This document shows, piece by piece, positions 23,401 to 35,282 of a stretch of DNA of 64,000 bases. A program made the position numbers and the translations under genes. How positions within the stretch are numbered: position 1 is the first letter of the stretch; every line of letters starts with the position of its first letter. The stretch spans positions 186,001 through 250,000 of the forward strand of contig JAOWCC010001368.1 in NCBI GenBank assembly GCA_030867875.1, given 5' to 3'. The stretch is from Actinernus sp. WN-2022. Its lineage: Eukaryota; Cnidaria; Anthozoa; Actiniaria; Actinernidae. The notes under the pieces were generated by a model, which ran no database searches, was not told where the DNA came from, and saw only the letters and a list, made by a program, of their open reading frames with translations.

Positions 23401-26400
23401 TTTTCCACTAGGTGTGAGAAAAAAGGTGCATTTTTGGGATGAAAAGGTTGAAAAGTGAGTTACTGGCTTTTAAGAAGCCAACAAGTACGCATTAATTTAC
23501 TTGTGTAACCTAAATTTCGAAGTGGCGCCATTTCTCGACCTTTTAATGGATTTCGATGCACTACACGGCAATACGACGTTCTCTTCCTGTAGATCAAGTT
23601 TAATTGATGGAATTGTGCTGTATTTTCAGTAAAAATACCAGAACATGGCCTTTTCCTAACCTAACCCTAACCTCTAGCTCTCGAATAAAGAAATTATGGG
23701 ATAGATCTCACACAATTAAATTATGGGATAGAAAGGCCAGAAAAGTCGTAAACTGTCAGTTGCCGTTTCAAGAAAACGGCAAAAACACGAGTTACTGGCT
23801 TATAAAGCTAAAGGCACACAAGATCTAGCATGTTTTCACAAAAGGGGGTTTTAGGTTCTAGGGCTCCTTTTGTGGAAACAGCGTAGATCTTGTGTGCCCT
23901 TTAGCTTTAAAAGCCAGTAACTCGTGTTTCTGCCGTTTTCGTGAAAGCGCAAATGACAGTTTACGACTTTTCTGGCTTTCTTTCCAATAATTGATCTCTA
24001 GGTATTTTATGAGGGTGGTGTGGGGTGGGGAGGAGTAGTTCAAAAATTTTCGCGAAAAACCAACTTTGCCTGACGTATGGCGCAACGATTTGCTTAGTGA
24101 AAGATGTACATTTTCCACTAGGTGTGAGAAAAAAGGTGCATTTTTGGGATGAAAAGGTTGAAAAGTGAGTTACTGGCTTTTAAGAAGCCAACAAGTACGC
24201 ATTAATTTACTTGTGTAACCTAAATTTCGAAGTGGCGCCATTTCTCGACCTTTTAATGGATTTCGATGCACTACACGGCAATACGACGTTCTCTTCCTGT
24301 AGATCAAGTTTAATTGATGGAATTGTGCTGTATTTTCAGTAAAAATACCAGAACATGGCCTTTTCCTAACCTAACCCTAACCTCTAGCTCTCGAATAAAG
24401 AAATTATGGGATAGATCTCACACAATTAAATTATGGGATAGAAAGGCCAGAAAAGTCGTAAACTGTCAGTTGCCGTTTCAAGAAAACGGCAAAAACACGA
24501 GTTACTGGCTTATAAAGCTAAAGGCACACAAGATCTAGCATGTTTTCACAAAAGGGGGTTTTAGGTTCTAGGGCTCCTTTTGTGGAAACAGCGTAGATCT
24601 TGTGTGCCCTTTAGCTTTAAAAGCCAGTAACTCGTGTTTCTGCCGTTTTCGTGAAAGCGCAAATGACAGTTTACGACTTTTCTGGCTTTCTTTCCAATAA
24701 TTGATCTCTAGGTATTTTATGAGGGTGGTGTGGGGTGGGGAGGAGTAGTTCAAAAATTTTCGCGAAAAACCAACTTTGCCTGACGTATGGCGCAACGATT
24801 TGCTTAGTGAAAGATGTACATTTTCCACTAGGTGTGAGAAAAAAGGTGCATTTTTGGGATGAAAAGGTTGAAAAGTGAGTTACTGGCTTTTAAGAAGCCA
24901 ACAAGTACGCATTAATTTACTTGTGTAACCTAAATTTCGAAGTGGCGCCATTTCTCGACCTTTTAATGGATTTCGATGCACTACACGGCAATACGACGTT
25001 CTCTTCCTGTAGATCAAGTTTAATTGATGGAATTGTGCTGTATTTTCAGTAAAAATACCAGAACATGGCCTTTTCCTAACCTAACCCTAACCTCTAGCTC
25101 TCGAATAAAGAAATTATGGGATAGATCTCACACAATTAAATTATGGGATAGAAAGGCCAGAAAAGTCGTAAACTGTCAGTTGCCGTTTCAAGAAAACGGC
25201 AAAAACACGAGTTACTGGCTTATAAAGCTAAAGGCACACAAGATCTAGCATGTTTTCACAAAAGGGGGTTTTAGGTTCTAGGGCTCCTTTTGTGGAAACA
25301 GCGTAGATCTTGTGTGCCCTTTAGCTTTAAAAGCCAGTAACTCGTGTTTCTGCCGTTTTCGTGAAAGCGCAAATGACAGTTTACGACTTTTCTGGCTTTC
25401 TTTCCAATAATTGATCTCTAGGTATTTTATGAGGGTGGTGTGGGGTGGGGAGGAGTAGTTCAAAAATTTTCGCGAAAAACCAACTTTGCCTGACGTATGG
25501 CGCAACGATTTGCTTAGTGAAAGATGTACATTTTCCACTAGGTGTGAGAAAAAAGGTGCATTTTTGGGATGAAAAGGTTGAAAAGTGAGTTACTGGCTTT
25601 TAAGAAGCCAACAAGTACGCATTAATTTACTTGTGTAACCTAAATTTCGAAGTGGCGCCATTTCTCGACCTTTTAATGGATTTCGATGCACTACACGGCA
25701 ATACGACGTTCTCTTCCTGTAGATCAAGTTTAATTGATGGAATTGTGCTGTATTTTCAGTAAAAATACCAGAACATGGCCTTTTCCTAACCTAACCCTAA
25801 CCTCTAGCTCTCGAATAAAGAAATTATGGGATAGATCTCACACAATTAAATTATGGGATAGAAAGGCCAGAAAAGTCGTAAACTGTCAGTTGCCGTTTCA
25901 AGAAAACGGCAAAAACACGAGTTACTGGCTTATAAAGCTAAAGGCACACAAGATCTAGCATGTTTTCACAAAAGGGGGTTTTAGGTTCTAGGGCTCCTTT
26001 TGTGGAAACAGCGTAGATCTTGTGTGCCCTTTAGCTTTAAAAGCCAGTAACTCGTGTTTCTGCCGTTTTCGTGAAAGCGCAAATGACAGTTTACGACTTT
26101 TCTGGCTTTCTTTCCAATAATTGATCTCTAGGTATTTTATGAGGGTGGTGTGGGGTGGGGAGGAGTAGTTCAAAAATTTTCGCGAAAAACCAACTTTGCC
26201 TGACGTATGGCGCAACGATTTGCTTAGTGAAAGATGTACATTTTCCACTAGGTGTGAGAAAAAAGGTGCATTTTTGGGATGAAAAGGTTGAAAAGTGAGT
26301 TACTGGCTTTTAAGAAGCCAACAAGTACGCATTAATTTACTTGTGTAACCTAAATTTCGAAGTGGCGCCATTTCTCGACCTTTTAATGGATTTCGATGCA

Positions 26401-29400
26401 CTACACGGCAATACGACGTTCTCTTCCTGTAGATCAAGTTTAATTGATGGAATTGTGCTGTATTTTCAGTAAAAATACCAGAACATGGCCTTTTCCTAAC
26501 CTAACCCTAACCTCTAGCTCTCGAATAAAGAAATTATGGGATAGATCTCACACAATTAAATTATGGGATAGAAAGGCCAGAAAAGTCGTAAACTGTCAGT
26601 TGCCGTTTCAAGAAAACGGCAAAAACACGAGTTACTGGCTTATAAAGCTAAAGGCACACAAGATCTAGCATGTTTTCACAAAAGGGGGTTTTAGGTTCTA
26701 GGGCTCCTTTTGTGGAAACAGCGTAGATCTTGTGTGCCCTTTAGCTTTAAAAGCCAGTAACTCGTGTTTCTGCCGTTTTCGTGAAAGCGCAAATGACAGT
26801 TTACGACTTTTCTGGCTTTCTTTCCAATAATTGATCTCTAGGTATTTTATGAGGGTGGTGTGGGGTGGGGAGGAGTAGTTCAAAAATTTTCGCGAAAAAC
26901 CAACTTTGCCTGACGTATGGCGCAACGATTTGCTTAGTGAAAGATGTACATTTTCCACTAGGTGTGAGAAAAAAGGTGCATTTTTGGGATGAAAAGGTTG
27001 AAAAGTGAGTTACTGGCTTTTAAGAAGCCAACAAGTACGCATTAATTTACTTGTGTAACCTAAATTTCGAAGTGGCGCCATTTCTCGACCTTTTAATGGA
27101 TTTCGATGCACTACACGGCAATACGACGTTCTCTTCCTGTAGATCAAGTTTAATTGATGGAATTGTGCTGTATTTTCAGTAAAAATACCAGAACATGGCC
27201 TTTTCCTAACCTAACCCTAACCTCTAGCTCTCGAATAAAGAAATTATGGGATAGATCTCACACAATTAAATTATGGGATAGAAAGGCCAGAAAAGTCGTA
27301 AACTGTCAGTTGCCGTTTCAAGAAAACGGCAAAAACACGAGTTACTGGCTTATAAAGCTAAAGGCACACAAGATCTAGCATGTTTTCACAAAAGGGGGTT
27401 TTAGGTTCTAGGGCTCCTTTTGTGGAAACAGCGTAGATCTTGTGTGCCCTTTAGCTTTAAAAGCCAGTAACTCGTGTTTCTGCCGTTTTCGTGAAAGCGC
27501 AAATGACAGTTTACGACTTTTCTGGCTTTCTTTCCAATAATTGATCTCTAGGTATTTTATGAGGGTGGTGTGGGGTGGGGAGGAGTAGTTCAAAAATTTT
27601 CGCGAAAAACCAACTTTGCCTGACGTATGGCGCAACGATTTGCTTAGTGAAAGATGTACATTTTCCACTAGGTGTGAGAAAAAAGGTGCATTTTTGGGAT
27701 GAAAAGGTTGAAAAGTGAGTTACTGGCTTTTAAGAAGCCAACAAGTACGCATTAATTTACTTGTGTAACCTAAATTTCGAAGTGGCGCCATTTCTCGACC
27801 TTTTAATGGATTTCGATGCACTACACGGCAATACGACGTTCTCTTCCTGTAGATCAAGTTTAATTGATGGAATTGTGCTGTATTTTCAGTAAAAATACCA
27901 GAACATGGCCTTTTCCTAACCTAACCCTAACCTCTAGCTCTCGAATAAAGAAATTATGGGATAGATCTCACACAATTAAATTATGGGATAGAAAGGCCAG
28001 AAAAGTCGTAAACTGTCAGTTGCCGTTTCAAGAAAACGGCAAAAACACGAGTTACTGGCTTATAAAGCTAAAGGCACACAAGATCTAGCATGTTTTCACA
28101 AAAGGGGGTTTTAGGTTCTAGGGCTCCTTTTGTGGAAACAGCGTAGATCTTGTGTGCCCTTTAGCTTTAAAAGCCAGTAACTCGTGTTTCTGCCGTTTTC
28201 GTGAAAGCGCAAATGACAGTTTACGACTTTTCTGGCTTTCTTTCCAATAATTGATCTCTAGGTATTTTATGAGGGTGGTGTGGGGTGGGGAGGAGTAGTT
28301 CAAAAATTTTCGCGAAAAACCAACTTTGCCTGACGTATGGCGCAACGATTTGCTTAGTGAAAGATGTACATTTTCCACTAGGTGTGAGAAAAAAGGTGCA
28401 TTTTTGGGATGAAAAGGTTGAAAAGTGAGTTACTGGCTTTTAAGAAGCCAACAAGTACGCATTAATTTACTTGTGTAACCTAAATTTCGAAGTGGCGCCA
28501 TTTCTCGACCTTTTAATGGATTTCGATGCACTACACGGCAATACGACGTTCTCTTCCTGTAGATCAAGTTTAATTGATGGAATTGTGCTGTATTTTCAGT
28601 AAAAATACCAGAACATGGCCTTTTCCTAACCTAACCCTAACCTCTAGCTCTCGAATAAAGAAATTATGGGATAGATCTCACACAATTAAATTATGGGATA
28701 GAAAGGCCAGAAAAGTCGTAAACTGTCAGTTGCCGTTTCAAGAAAACGGCAAAAACACGAGTTACTGGCTTATAAAGCTAAAGGCACACAAGATCTAGCA
28801 TGTTTTCACAAAAGGGGGTTTTAGGTTCTAGGGCTCCTTTTGTGGAAACAGCGTAGATCTTGTGTGCCCTTTAGCTTTAAAAGCCAGTAACTCGTGTTTC
28901 TGCCGTTTTCGTGAAAGCGCAAATGACAGTTTACGACTTTTCTGGCTTTCTTTCCAATAATTGATCTCTAGGTATTTTATGAGGGTGGTGTGGGGTGGGG
29001 AGGAGTAGTTCAAAAATTTTCGCGAAAAACCAACTTTGCCTGACGTATGGCGCAACGATTTGCTTAGTGAAAGATGTACATTTTCCACTAGGTGTGAGAA
29101 AAAAGGTGCATTTTTGGGATGAAAAGGTTGAAAAGTGAGTTACTGGCTTTTAAGAAGCCAACAAGTACGCATTAATTTACTTGTGTAACCTAAATTTCGA
29201 AGTGGCGCCATTTCTCGACCTTTTAATGGATTTCGATGCACTACACGGCAATACGACGTTCTCTTCCTGTAGATCAAGTTTAATTGATGGAATTGTGCTG
29301 TATTTTCAGTAAAAATACCAGAACATGGCCTTTTCCTAACCTAACCCTAACCTCTAGCTCTCGAATAAAGAAATTATGGGATAGATCTCACACAATTAAA

Positions 29401-32400
29401 TTATGGGATAGAAAGGCCAGAAAAGTCGTAAACTGTCAGTTGCCGTTTCAAGAAAACGGCAAAAACACGAGTTACTGGCTTATAAAGCTAAAGGCACACA
29501 AGAATCTTGTGTGCCCTTTAGCTTTAAAAGCCAGTAACTCGTGTTTCTGCCGTTTTCGTGAAAGCGCAAATGACAGTTTACGACTTTTCTGGCTTTCTTT
29601 CCAATAATTGATCTCTAGGTATTTTATGAGGGTGGTGTGGGGTGGGGAGGAGTAGTTCAAAAATTTTCGCGAAAAACCAACTTTGCCTGACGTATGGCGC
29701 AACGATTTGCTTAGTGAAAGATGTACATTTTCCACTAGGTGTGAGAAAAAAGGTGCATTTTTGGGATGAAAAGGTTGAAAAGTGAGTTACTGGCTTTTAA
29801 GAAGCCAACAAGTACGCATTAATTTACTTGTGTAACCTAAATTTCGAAGTGGCGCCATTTCTCGACCTTTTAATGGATTTCGATGCACTACACGGCAATA
29901 CGACGTTCTCTTCCTGTAGATCAAGTTTAATTGATGGAATTGTGCTGTATTTTCAGTAAAAATACCAGAACATGGCCTTTTCCTAACCTAACCCTAACCT
30001 CTAGCTCTCGAATAAAGAAATTATGGGATAGATCTCACACAATTAAATTATGGGATAGAAAGGCCAGAAAAGTCGTAAACTGTCAGTTGCCGTTTCAAGA
30101 AAACGGCAAAAACACGAGTTACTGGCTTATAAAGCTAAAGGCACACAAGATCTAGCATGTTTTCACAAAAGGGGGTTTTAGGTTCTAGGGCTCCTTTTGT
30201 GGAAACAGCGTAGATCTTGTGTGCCCTTTAGCTTTAAAAGCCAGTAACTCGTGTTTCTGCCGTTTTCGTGAAAGCGCAAATGACAGTTTACGACTTTTCT
30301 GGCTTTCTTTCCAATAATTGATCTCTAGGTATTTTATGAGGGTGGTGTGGGGTGGGGAGGAGTAGTTCAAAAATTTTCGCGAAAAACCAACTTTGCCTGA
30401 CGTATGGCGCAACGATTTGCTTAGTGAAAGATGTACATTTTCCACTAGGTGTGAGAAAAAAGGTGCATTTTTGGGATGAAAAGGTTGAAAAGTGAGTTAC
30501 TGGCTTTTAAGAAGCCAACAAGTACGCATTAATTTACTTGTGTAACCTAAATTTCGAAGTGGCGCCATTTCTCGACCTTTTAATGGATTTCGATGCACTA
30601 CACGGCAATACGACGTTCTCTTCCTGTAGATCAAGTTTAATTGATGGAATTGTGCTGTATTTTCAGTAAAAATACCAGAACATGGCCTTTTCCTAACCTA
30701 ACCCTAACCTCTAGCTCTCGAATAAAGAAATTATGGGATAGATCTCACACAATTAAATTATGGGATAGAAAGGCCAGAAAAGTCGTAAACTGTCAGTTGC
30801 CGTTTCAAGAAAACGGCAAAAACACGAGTTACTGGCTTATAAAGCTAAAGGCACACAAGATCTAGCATGTTTTCACAAAAGGGGGTTTTAGGTTCTAGGG
30901 CTCCTTTTGTGGAAACAGCGTAGATCTTGTGTGCCCTTTAGCTTTAAAAGCCAGTAACTCGTGTTTCTGCCGTTTTCGTGAAAGCGCAAATGACAGTTTA
31001 CGACTTTTCTGGCTTTCTTTCCAATAATTGATCTCTAGGTATTTTATGAGGGTGGTGTGGGGTGGGGAGGAGTAGTTCAAAAATTTTCGCGAAAAACCAA
31101 CTTTGCCTGACGTATGGCGCAACGATTTGCTTAGTGAAAGATGTACATTTTCCACTAGGTGTGAGAAAAAAGGTGCATTTTTGGGATGAAAAGGTTGAAA
31201 AGTGAGTTACTGGCTTTTAAGAAGCCAACAAGTACGCATTAATTTACTTGTGTAACCTAAATTTCGAAGTGGCGCCATTTCTCGACCTTTTAATGGATTT
31301 CGATGCACTACACGGCAATACGACGTTCTCTTCCTGTAGATCAAGTTTAATTGATGGAATTGTGCTGTATTTTCAGTAAAAATACCAGAACATGGCCTTT
31401 TCCTAACCTAACCCTAACCTCTAGCTCTCGAATAAAGAAATTATGGGATAGATCTCACACAATTAAATTATGGGATAGAAAGGCCAGAAAAGTCGTAAAC
31501 TGTCAGTTGCCGTTTCAAGAAAACGGCAAAAACACGAGTTACTGGCTTATAAAGCTAAAGGCACACAAGATCTAGCATGTTTTCACAAAAGGGGGTTTTA
31601 GGTTCTAGGGCTCCTTTTGTGGAAACAGCGTAGATCTTGTGTGCCCTTTAGCTTTAAAAGCCAGTAACTCGTGTTTCTGCCGTTTTCGTGAAAGCGCAAA
31701 TGACAGTTTACGACTTTTCTGGCTTTCTTTCCAATAATTGATCTCTAGGTATTTTATGAGGGTGGTGTGGGGTGGGGAGGAGTAGTTCAAAAATTTTCGC
31801 GAAAAACCAACTTTGCCTGACGTATGGCGCAACGATTTGCTTAGTGAAAGATGTACATTTTCCACTAGGTGTGAGAAAAAAGGTGCATTTTTGGGATGAA
31901 AAGGTTGAAAAGTGAGTTACTGGCTTTTAAGAAGCCAACAAGTACGCATTAATTTACTTGTGTAACCTAAATTTCGAAGTGGCGCCATTTCTCGACCTTT
32001 TAATGGATTTCGATGCACTACACGGCAATACGACGTTCTCTTCCTGTAGATCAAGTTTAATTGATGGAATTGTGCTGTATTTTCAGTAAAAATACCAGAA
32101 CATGGCCTTTTCCTAACCTAACCCTAACCTCTAGCTCTCGAATAAAGAAATTATGGGATAGATCTCACACAATTAAATTATGGGATAGAAAGGCCAGAAA
32201 AGTCGTAAACTGTCAGTTGCCGTTTCAAGAAAACGGCAAAAACACGAGTTACTGGCTTATAAAGCTAAAGGCACACAAGATCTAGCATGTTTTCACAAAA
32301 GGGGGTTTTAGGTTCTAGGGCTCCTTTTGTGGAAACAGCGTAGATCTTGTGTGCCCTTTAGCTTTAAAAGCCAGTAACTCGTGTTTCTGCCGTTTTCGTG

Positions 32401-33764
32401 AAAGCGCAAATGACAGTTTACGACTTTTCTGGCTTTCTTTCCAATAATTGATCTCTAGGTATTTTATGAGGGTGGTGTGGGGTGGGGAGGAGTAGTTCAA
32501 AAATTTTCGCGAAAAACCAACTTTGCCTGACGTATGGCGCAACGATTTGCTTAGTGAAAGATGTACATTTTCCACTAGGTGTGAGAAAAAAGGTGCATTT
32601 TTGGGATGAAAAGGTTGAAAAGTGAGTTACTGGCTTTTAAGAAGCCAACAAGTACGCATTAATTTACTTGTGTAACCTAAATTTCGAAGTGGCGCCATTT
32701 CTCGACCTTTTAATGGATTTCGATGCACTACACGGCAATACGACGTTCTCTTCCTGTAGATCAAGTTTAATTGATGGAATTGTGCTGTATTTTCAGTAAA
32801 AATACCAGAACATGGCCTTTTCCTAACCTAACCCTAACCTCTAGCTCTCGAATAAAGAAATTATGGGATAGATCTCACACAATTAAATTATGGGATAGAA
32901 AGGCCAGAAAAGTCGTAAACTGTCAGTTGCCGTTTCAAGAAAACGGCAAAAACACGAGTTACTGGCTTATAAAGCTAAAGGCACACAAGATCTAGCATGT
33001 TTTCACAAAAGGGGGTTTTAGGTTCTAGGGCTCCTTTTGTGGAAACAGCGTAGATCTTGTGTGCCCTTTAGCTTTAAAAGCCAGTAACTCGTGTTTCTGC
33101 CGTTTTCGTGAAAGCGCAAATGACAGTTTACGACTTTTCTGGCTTTCTTTCCAATAATTGATCTCTAGGTATTTTATGAGGGTGGTGTGGGGTGGGGAGG
33201 AGTAGTTCAAAAATTTTCGCGAAAAACCAACTTTGCCTGACGTATGGCGCAACGATTTGCTTAGTGAAAGATGTACATTTTCCACTAGGTGTGAGAAAAA
33301 AGGTGCATTTTTGGGATGAAAAGGTTGAAAAGTGAGTTACTGGCTTTTAAGAAGCCAACAAGTACGCATTAATTTACTTGTGTAACCTAAATTTCGAAGT
33401 GGCGCCATTTCTCGACCTTTTAATGGATTTCGATGCACTACACGGCAATACGACGTTCTCTTCCTGTAGATCAAGTTTAATTGATGGAATTGTGCTGTAT
33501 TTTCAGTAAAAATACCAGAACATGGCCTTTTCCTAACCTAACCCTAACCTCTAGCTCTCGAATAAAGAAATTATGGGATAGATCTCACACAATTAAATTA
33601 TGGGATAGAAAGGCCAGAAAAGTCGTAAACTGTCAGTTGCCGTTTCAAGAAAACGGCAAAAACACGAGTTACTGGCTTATAAAGCTAAAGGCACACAAGA
33701 TCTAGCATGTTTTCACAAAAGGGGGTTTTAGGTTCTAGGGCTCCTTTTGTGGAAACAGCGTAGA

Positions 33765-33879
33765 TATATATATTAAGTACAGTATATAGAGAGAAGAAAC
33801 CCATCCCTAAAGAGAAAAAGCCTGGGAAAACTCACGGTACCACAAAAACCAATAAGTCGGCTGCGTTGCCAGCGTGGTC
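33765..33879. other. Junction DNA right of the satellite
   Basis: Begins with a short (TA)n run and contains TATATAGAGAGAAGAAACCC at about 33782. A near copy, TATATAGAGAGAAGAGAAAC, lies at 40744 at the 5' border of the Penelope-like remnant. Confidence 0.4.
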
Positions 33880-33914
33880 GTCCTGATGGCGTAGTGGTTA
33901 ACACATCGGACTAG
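33880..33914 (+). tRNA. 5' half of a tRNA-like sequence interrupted by the LTR element
   Basis: GTCCTGA (acceptor stem strand), then GGCGTAGTGGTTAACACATC (A-box-like D arm) and GGACTAG up to the LTR. The 3' half is at 39374-39409. The two halves together give a 71-nt cloverleaf-like sequence with a 7-bp acceptor stem (one G-U). Its anticodon loop is irregular (8 nt on a 4-bp stem), so it may be a SINE head or decayed tRNA gene. Confidence 0.5.
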
Positions 33915-35184
33915 TGTTTCGAAGGGGGAAACTCTCTTTAGTTTCCCCCTTTTCGGGTTCCGGGATCGTTACTCCATTAAGAGCAGACGAGACTTGAGTT
34001 GGGTTGAACTTCGCTTTATTCGTACTCGCGGAGAACTCCGCGCCAACTCTAACTGCAACTTACAATGTGGGCTTCGCCTTTTATCGGCTAGCTCTTGTCC
34101 TGTGCGCACCTCCCGCACCAACCAACTCTACTCTCTTTTACAATGCTACTGCTTAAGTAGTAAAAGACTTACACGCGTGTGAAAGCTTGCAAGTCATGCT
34201 GGGAAAACAAGTTATAAACCTGTTTTACCAGCTATTCAGTTTCATGACGTAACGTAAAATCGTACGCCCAAACGAACCTTAAAACGAATTTTAGAGTATT
34301 TTAGAATTATGAAACTAACCAAATTTAACAATGTTCGTTTTAAGACAGTAGGATCTAACGGTCCCAGAAGAAATATCTAGGTTAAAATCGAAAACAAGTG
34401 AATTCAAAAAGGTGAAAGTTCTCTCTGGTCAATGACTAAATAAACAAAATGACCTACGTTCAAGGAGGTGCTTATCCGCTGTATCGCGTGAACTTGCATA
34501 ACTTTACACGCAGAAATTCTGCTAAATCTGTACGTGTTATCAGAAGATAACAACAGGATGCAAAACTACATTAAGATTAAGATTAATTGACAAGCCAGTA
34601 ATTACTAACTAGTATTACCTTGGGCAAGAGACTAACTGTTGCCAGGTAAAATATCGTCAAAGACACATTTAGAATAAAAAGAACTCAGTTGAAATGTGCA
34701 TTGATTTAAAGAGGATTTTCCTCGGTAAAAGTAGTAAAACTAACTTTGATGGGTGTTCGATTAATTATACTCGAAGGAAGGGACAACTCATTTTATTTCC
34801 CGAAGATTATATCTGCTTATGTATATCGACCCTTTAACTAAATACTATGTTTTCGTTCGGATCATCATTTAACTGATGGTGTAGTGTTACGGCATTACAA
34901 CCTTCAACTTTATAATATAGGTTTTGGTACAAAATCACAGTAAATGAGAATCAGATTAAGAAGAAACCGCGCAGGTCTCATCCTAATCGGATATGACTCA
35001 TGTCATCTTTGGTGACTCTGTGTCGCGACCAATATGACCGAGAAGCAAAACTGATAGCATAAAAGTAACATTTAATTGATACCATAATTATTCCCACTAC
35101 GTTGAAATGCTAATTATCATCGTTCAACATTCGACCTCTGAATTTATAATTATTTATCTTTACTAAACCTAGTGTCGCGTAACA
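33915..35184 (-). repeat. LTR (downstream LTR in element sense)
   Basis: 1,270 bp. On the plus strand it starts TGTTTCGAAGGGGGAAACTC and ends GTGTCGCGTAACA. Contains a small inverted repeat GGGGGAAACTCTC...GTTTCCCCC near its plus-strand left end, a possible RNA hairpin near the 3' end of the minus-strand transcript. Confidence 0.95.
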
Positions 35185-35195
35185 ATACCCCCAAT
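35185..35195 (-). other. Probable polypurine tract
   Basis: Minus strand reads ATTGGGGGTAT immediately before the downstream LTR. Short for a polypurine tract, but in the expected place. Confidence 0.45.
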
Positions 35196-35282
35196 GATCA
35201 ATTCAAATGTCCGCATTTGACAAAAAGATTATAATTTGTCTATGCCTTCTTTTGATTGACCTTGAATTCGGGCAAGTTATAT

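Larger units (their letters stand above)
12709..33764. repeat. Satellite array, about 30 tandem monomers of 710 or 647 bp
   Basis: Taking TGATGGAATTGTGCTG as phase marker, monomers start near 13206 and at 13917, 14627, 15336, 16046, 16756, 17403, 18050, 18760, 19470, 20180, 20890, 21600, 22310, 22957, 23604, 24314, 25024, 25734, 26444, 27154, 27864, 28574, 29284, 29931, 30641, 31351, 32061, 32771 and 33481. From 13917 to 33481 there are 28 complete units: 23 long (710 bp, one of them 709) and 5 short (647 bp, starting at 16756, 17403, 22310, 22957 and 29284). Apart from the length difference the inner units look identical. Each unit opens a 74-107-codon frame on plus and an 86-87-codon frame on minus, but these follow from sequence identity and show no gene family. 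The array breaks off at 33764 inside a hairpin. Confidence 0.95.

Noticed and set aside
13917..33705. Repeated 74-107-codon plus-strand and 86-87-codon minus-strand open frames, one pair per satellite unit, as a tandem gene family
   Set aside because: The frames are identical because the DNA is identical. They overlap each other on opposite strands across the hairpin, show no domain, and give no sign of codon-level selection. A single-base deletion at about 14680 already alters one of them.
33994..34182. Small gene repeated at 33994-34182 and 38184-38372
   Set aside because: Identical because both lie at the same place in the two LTRs.
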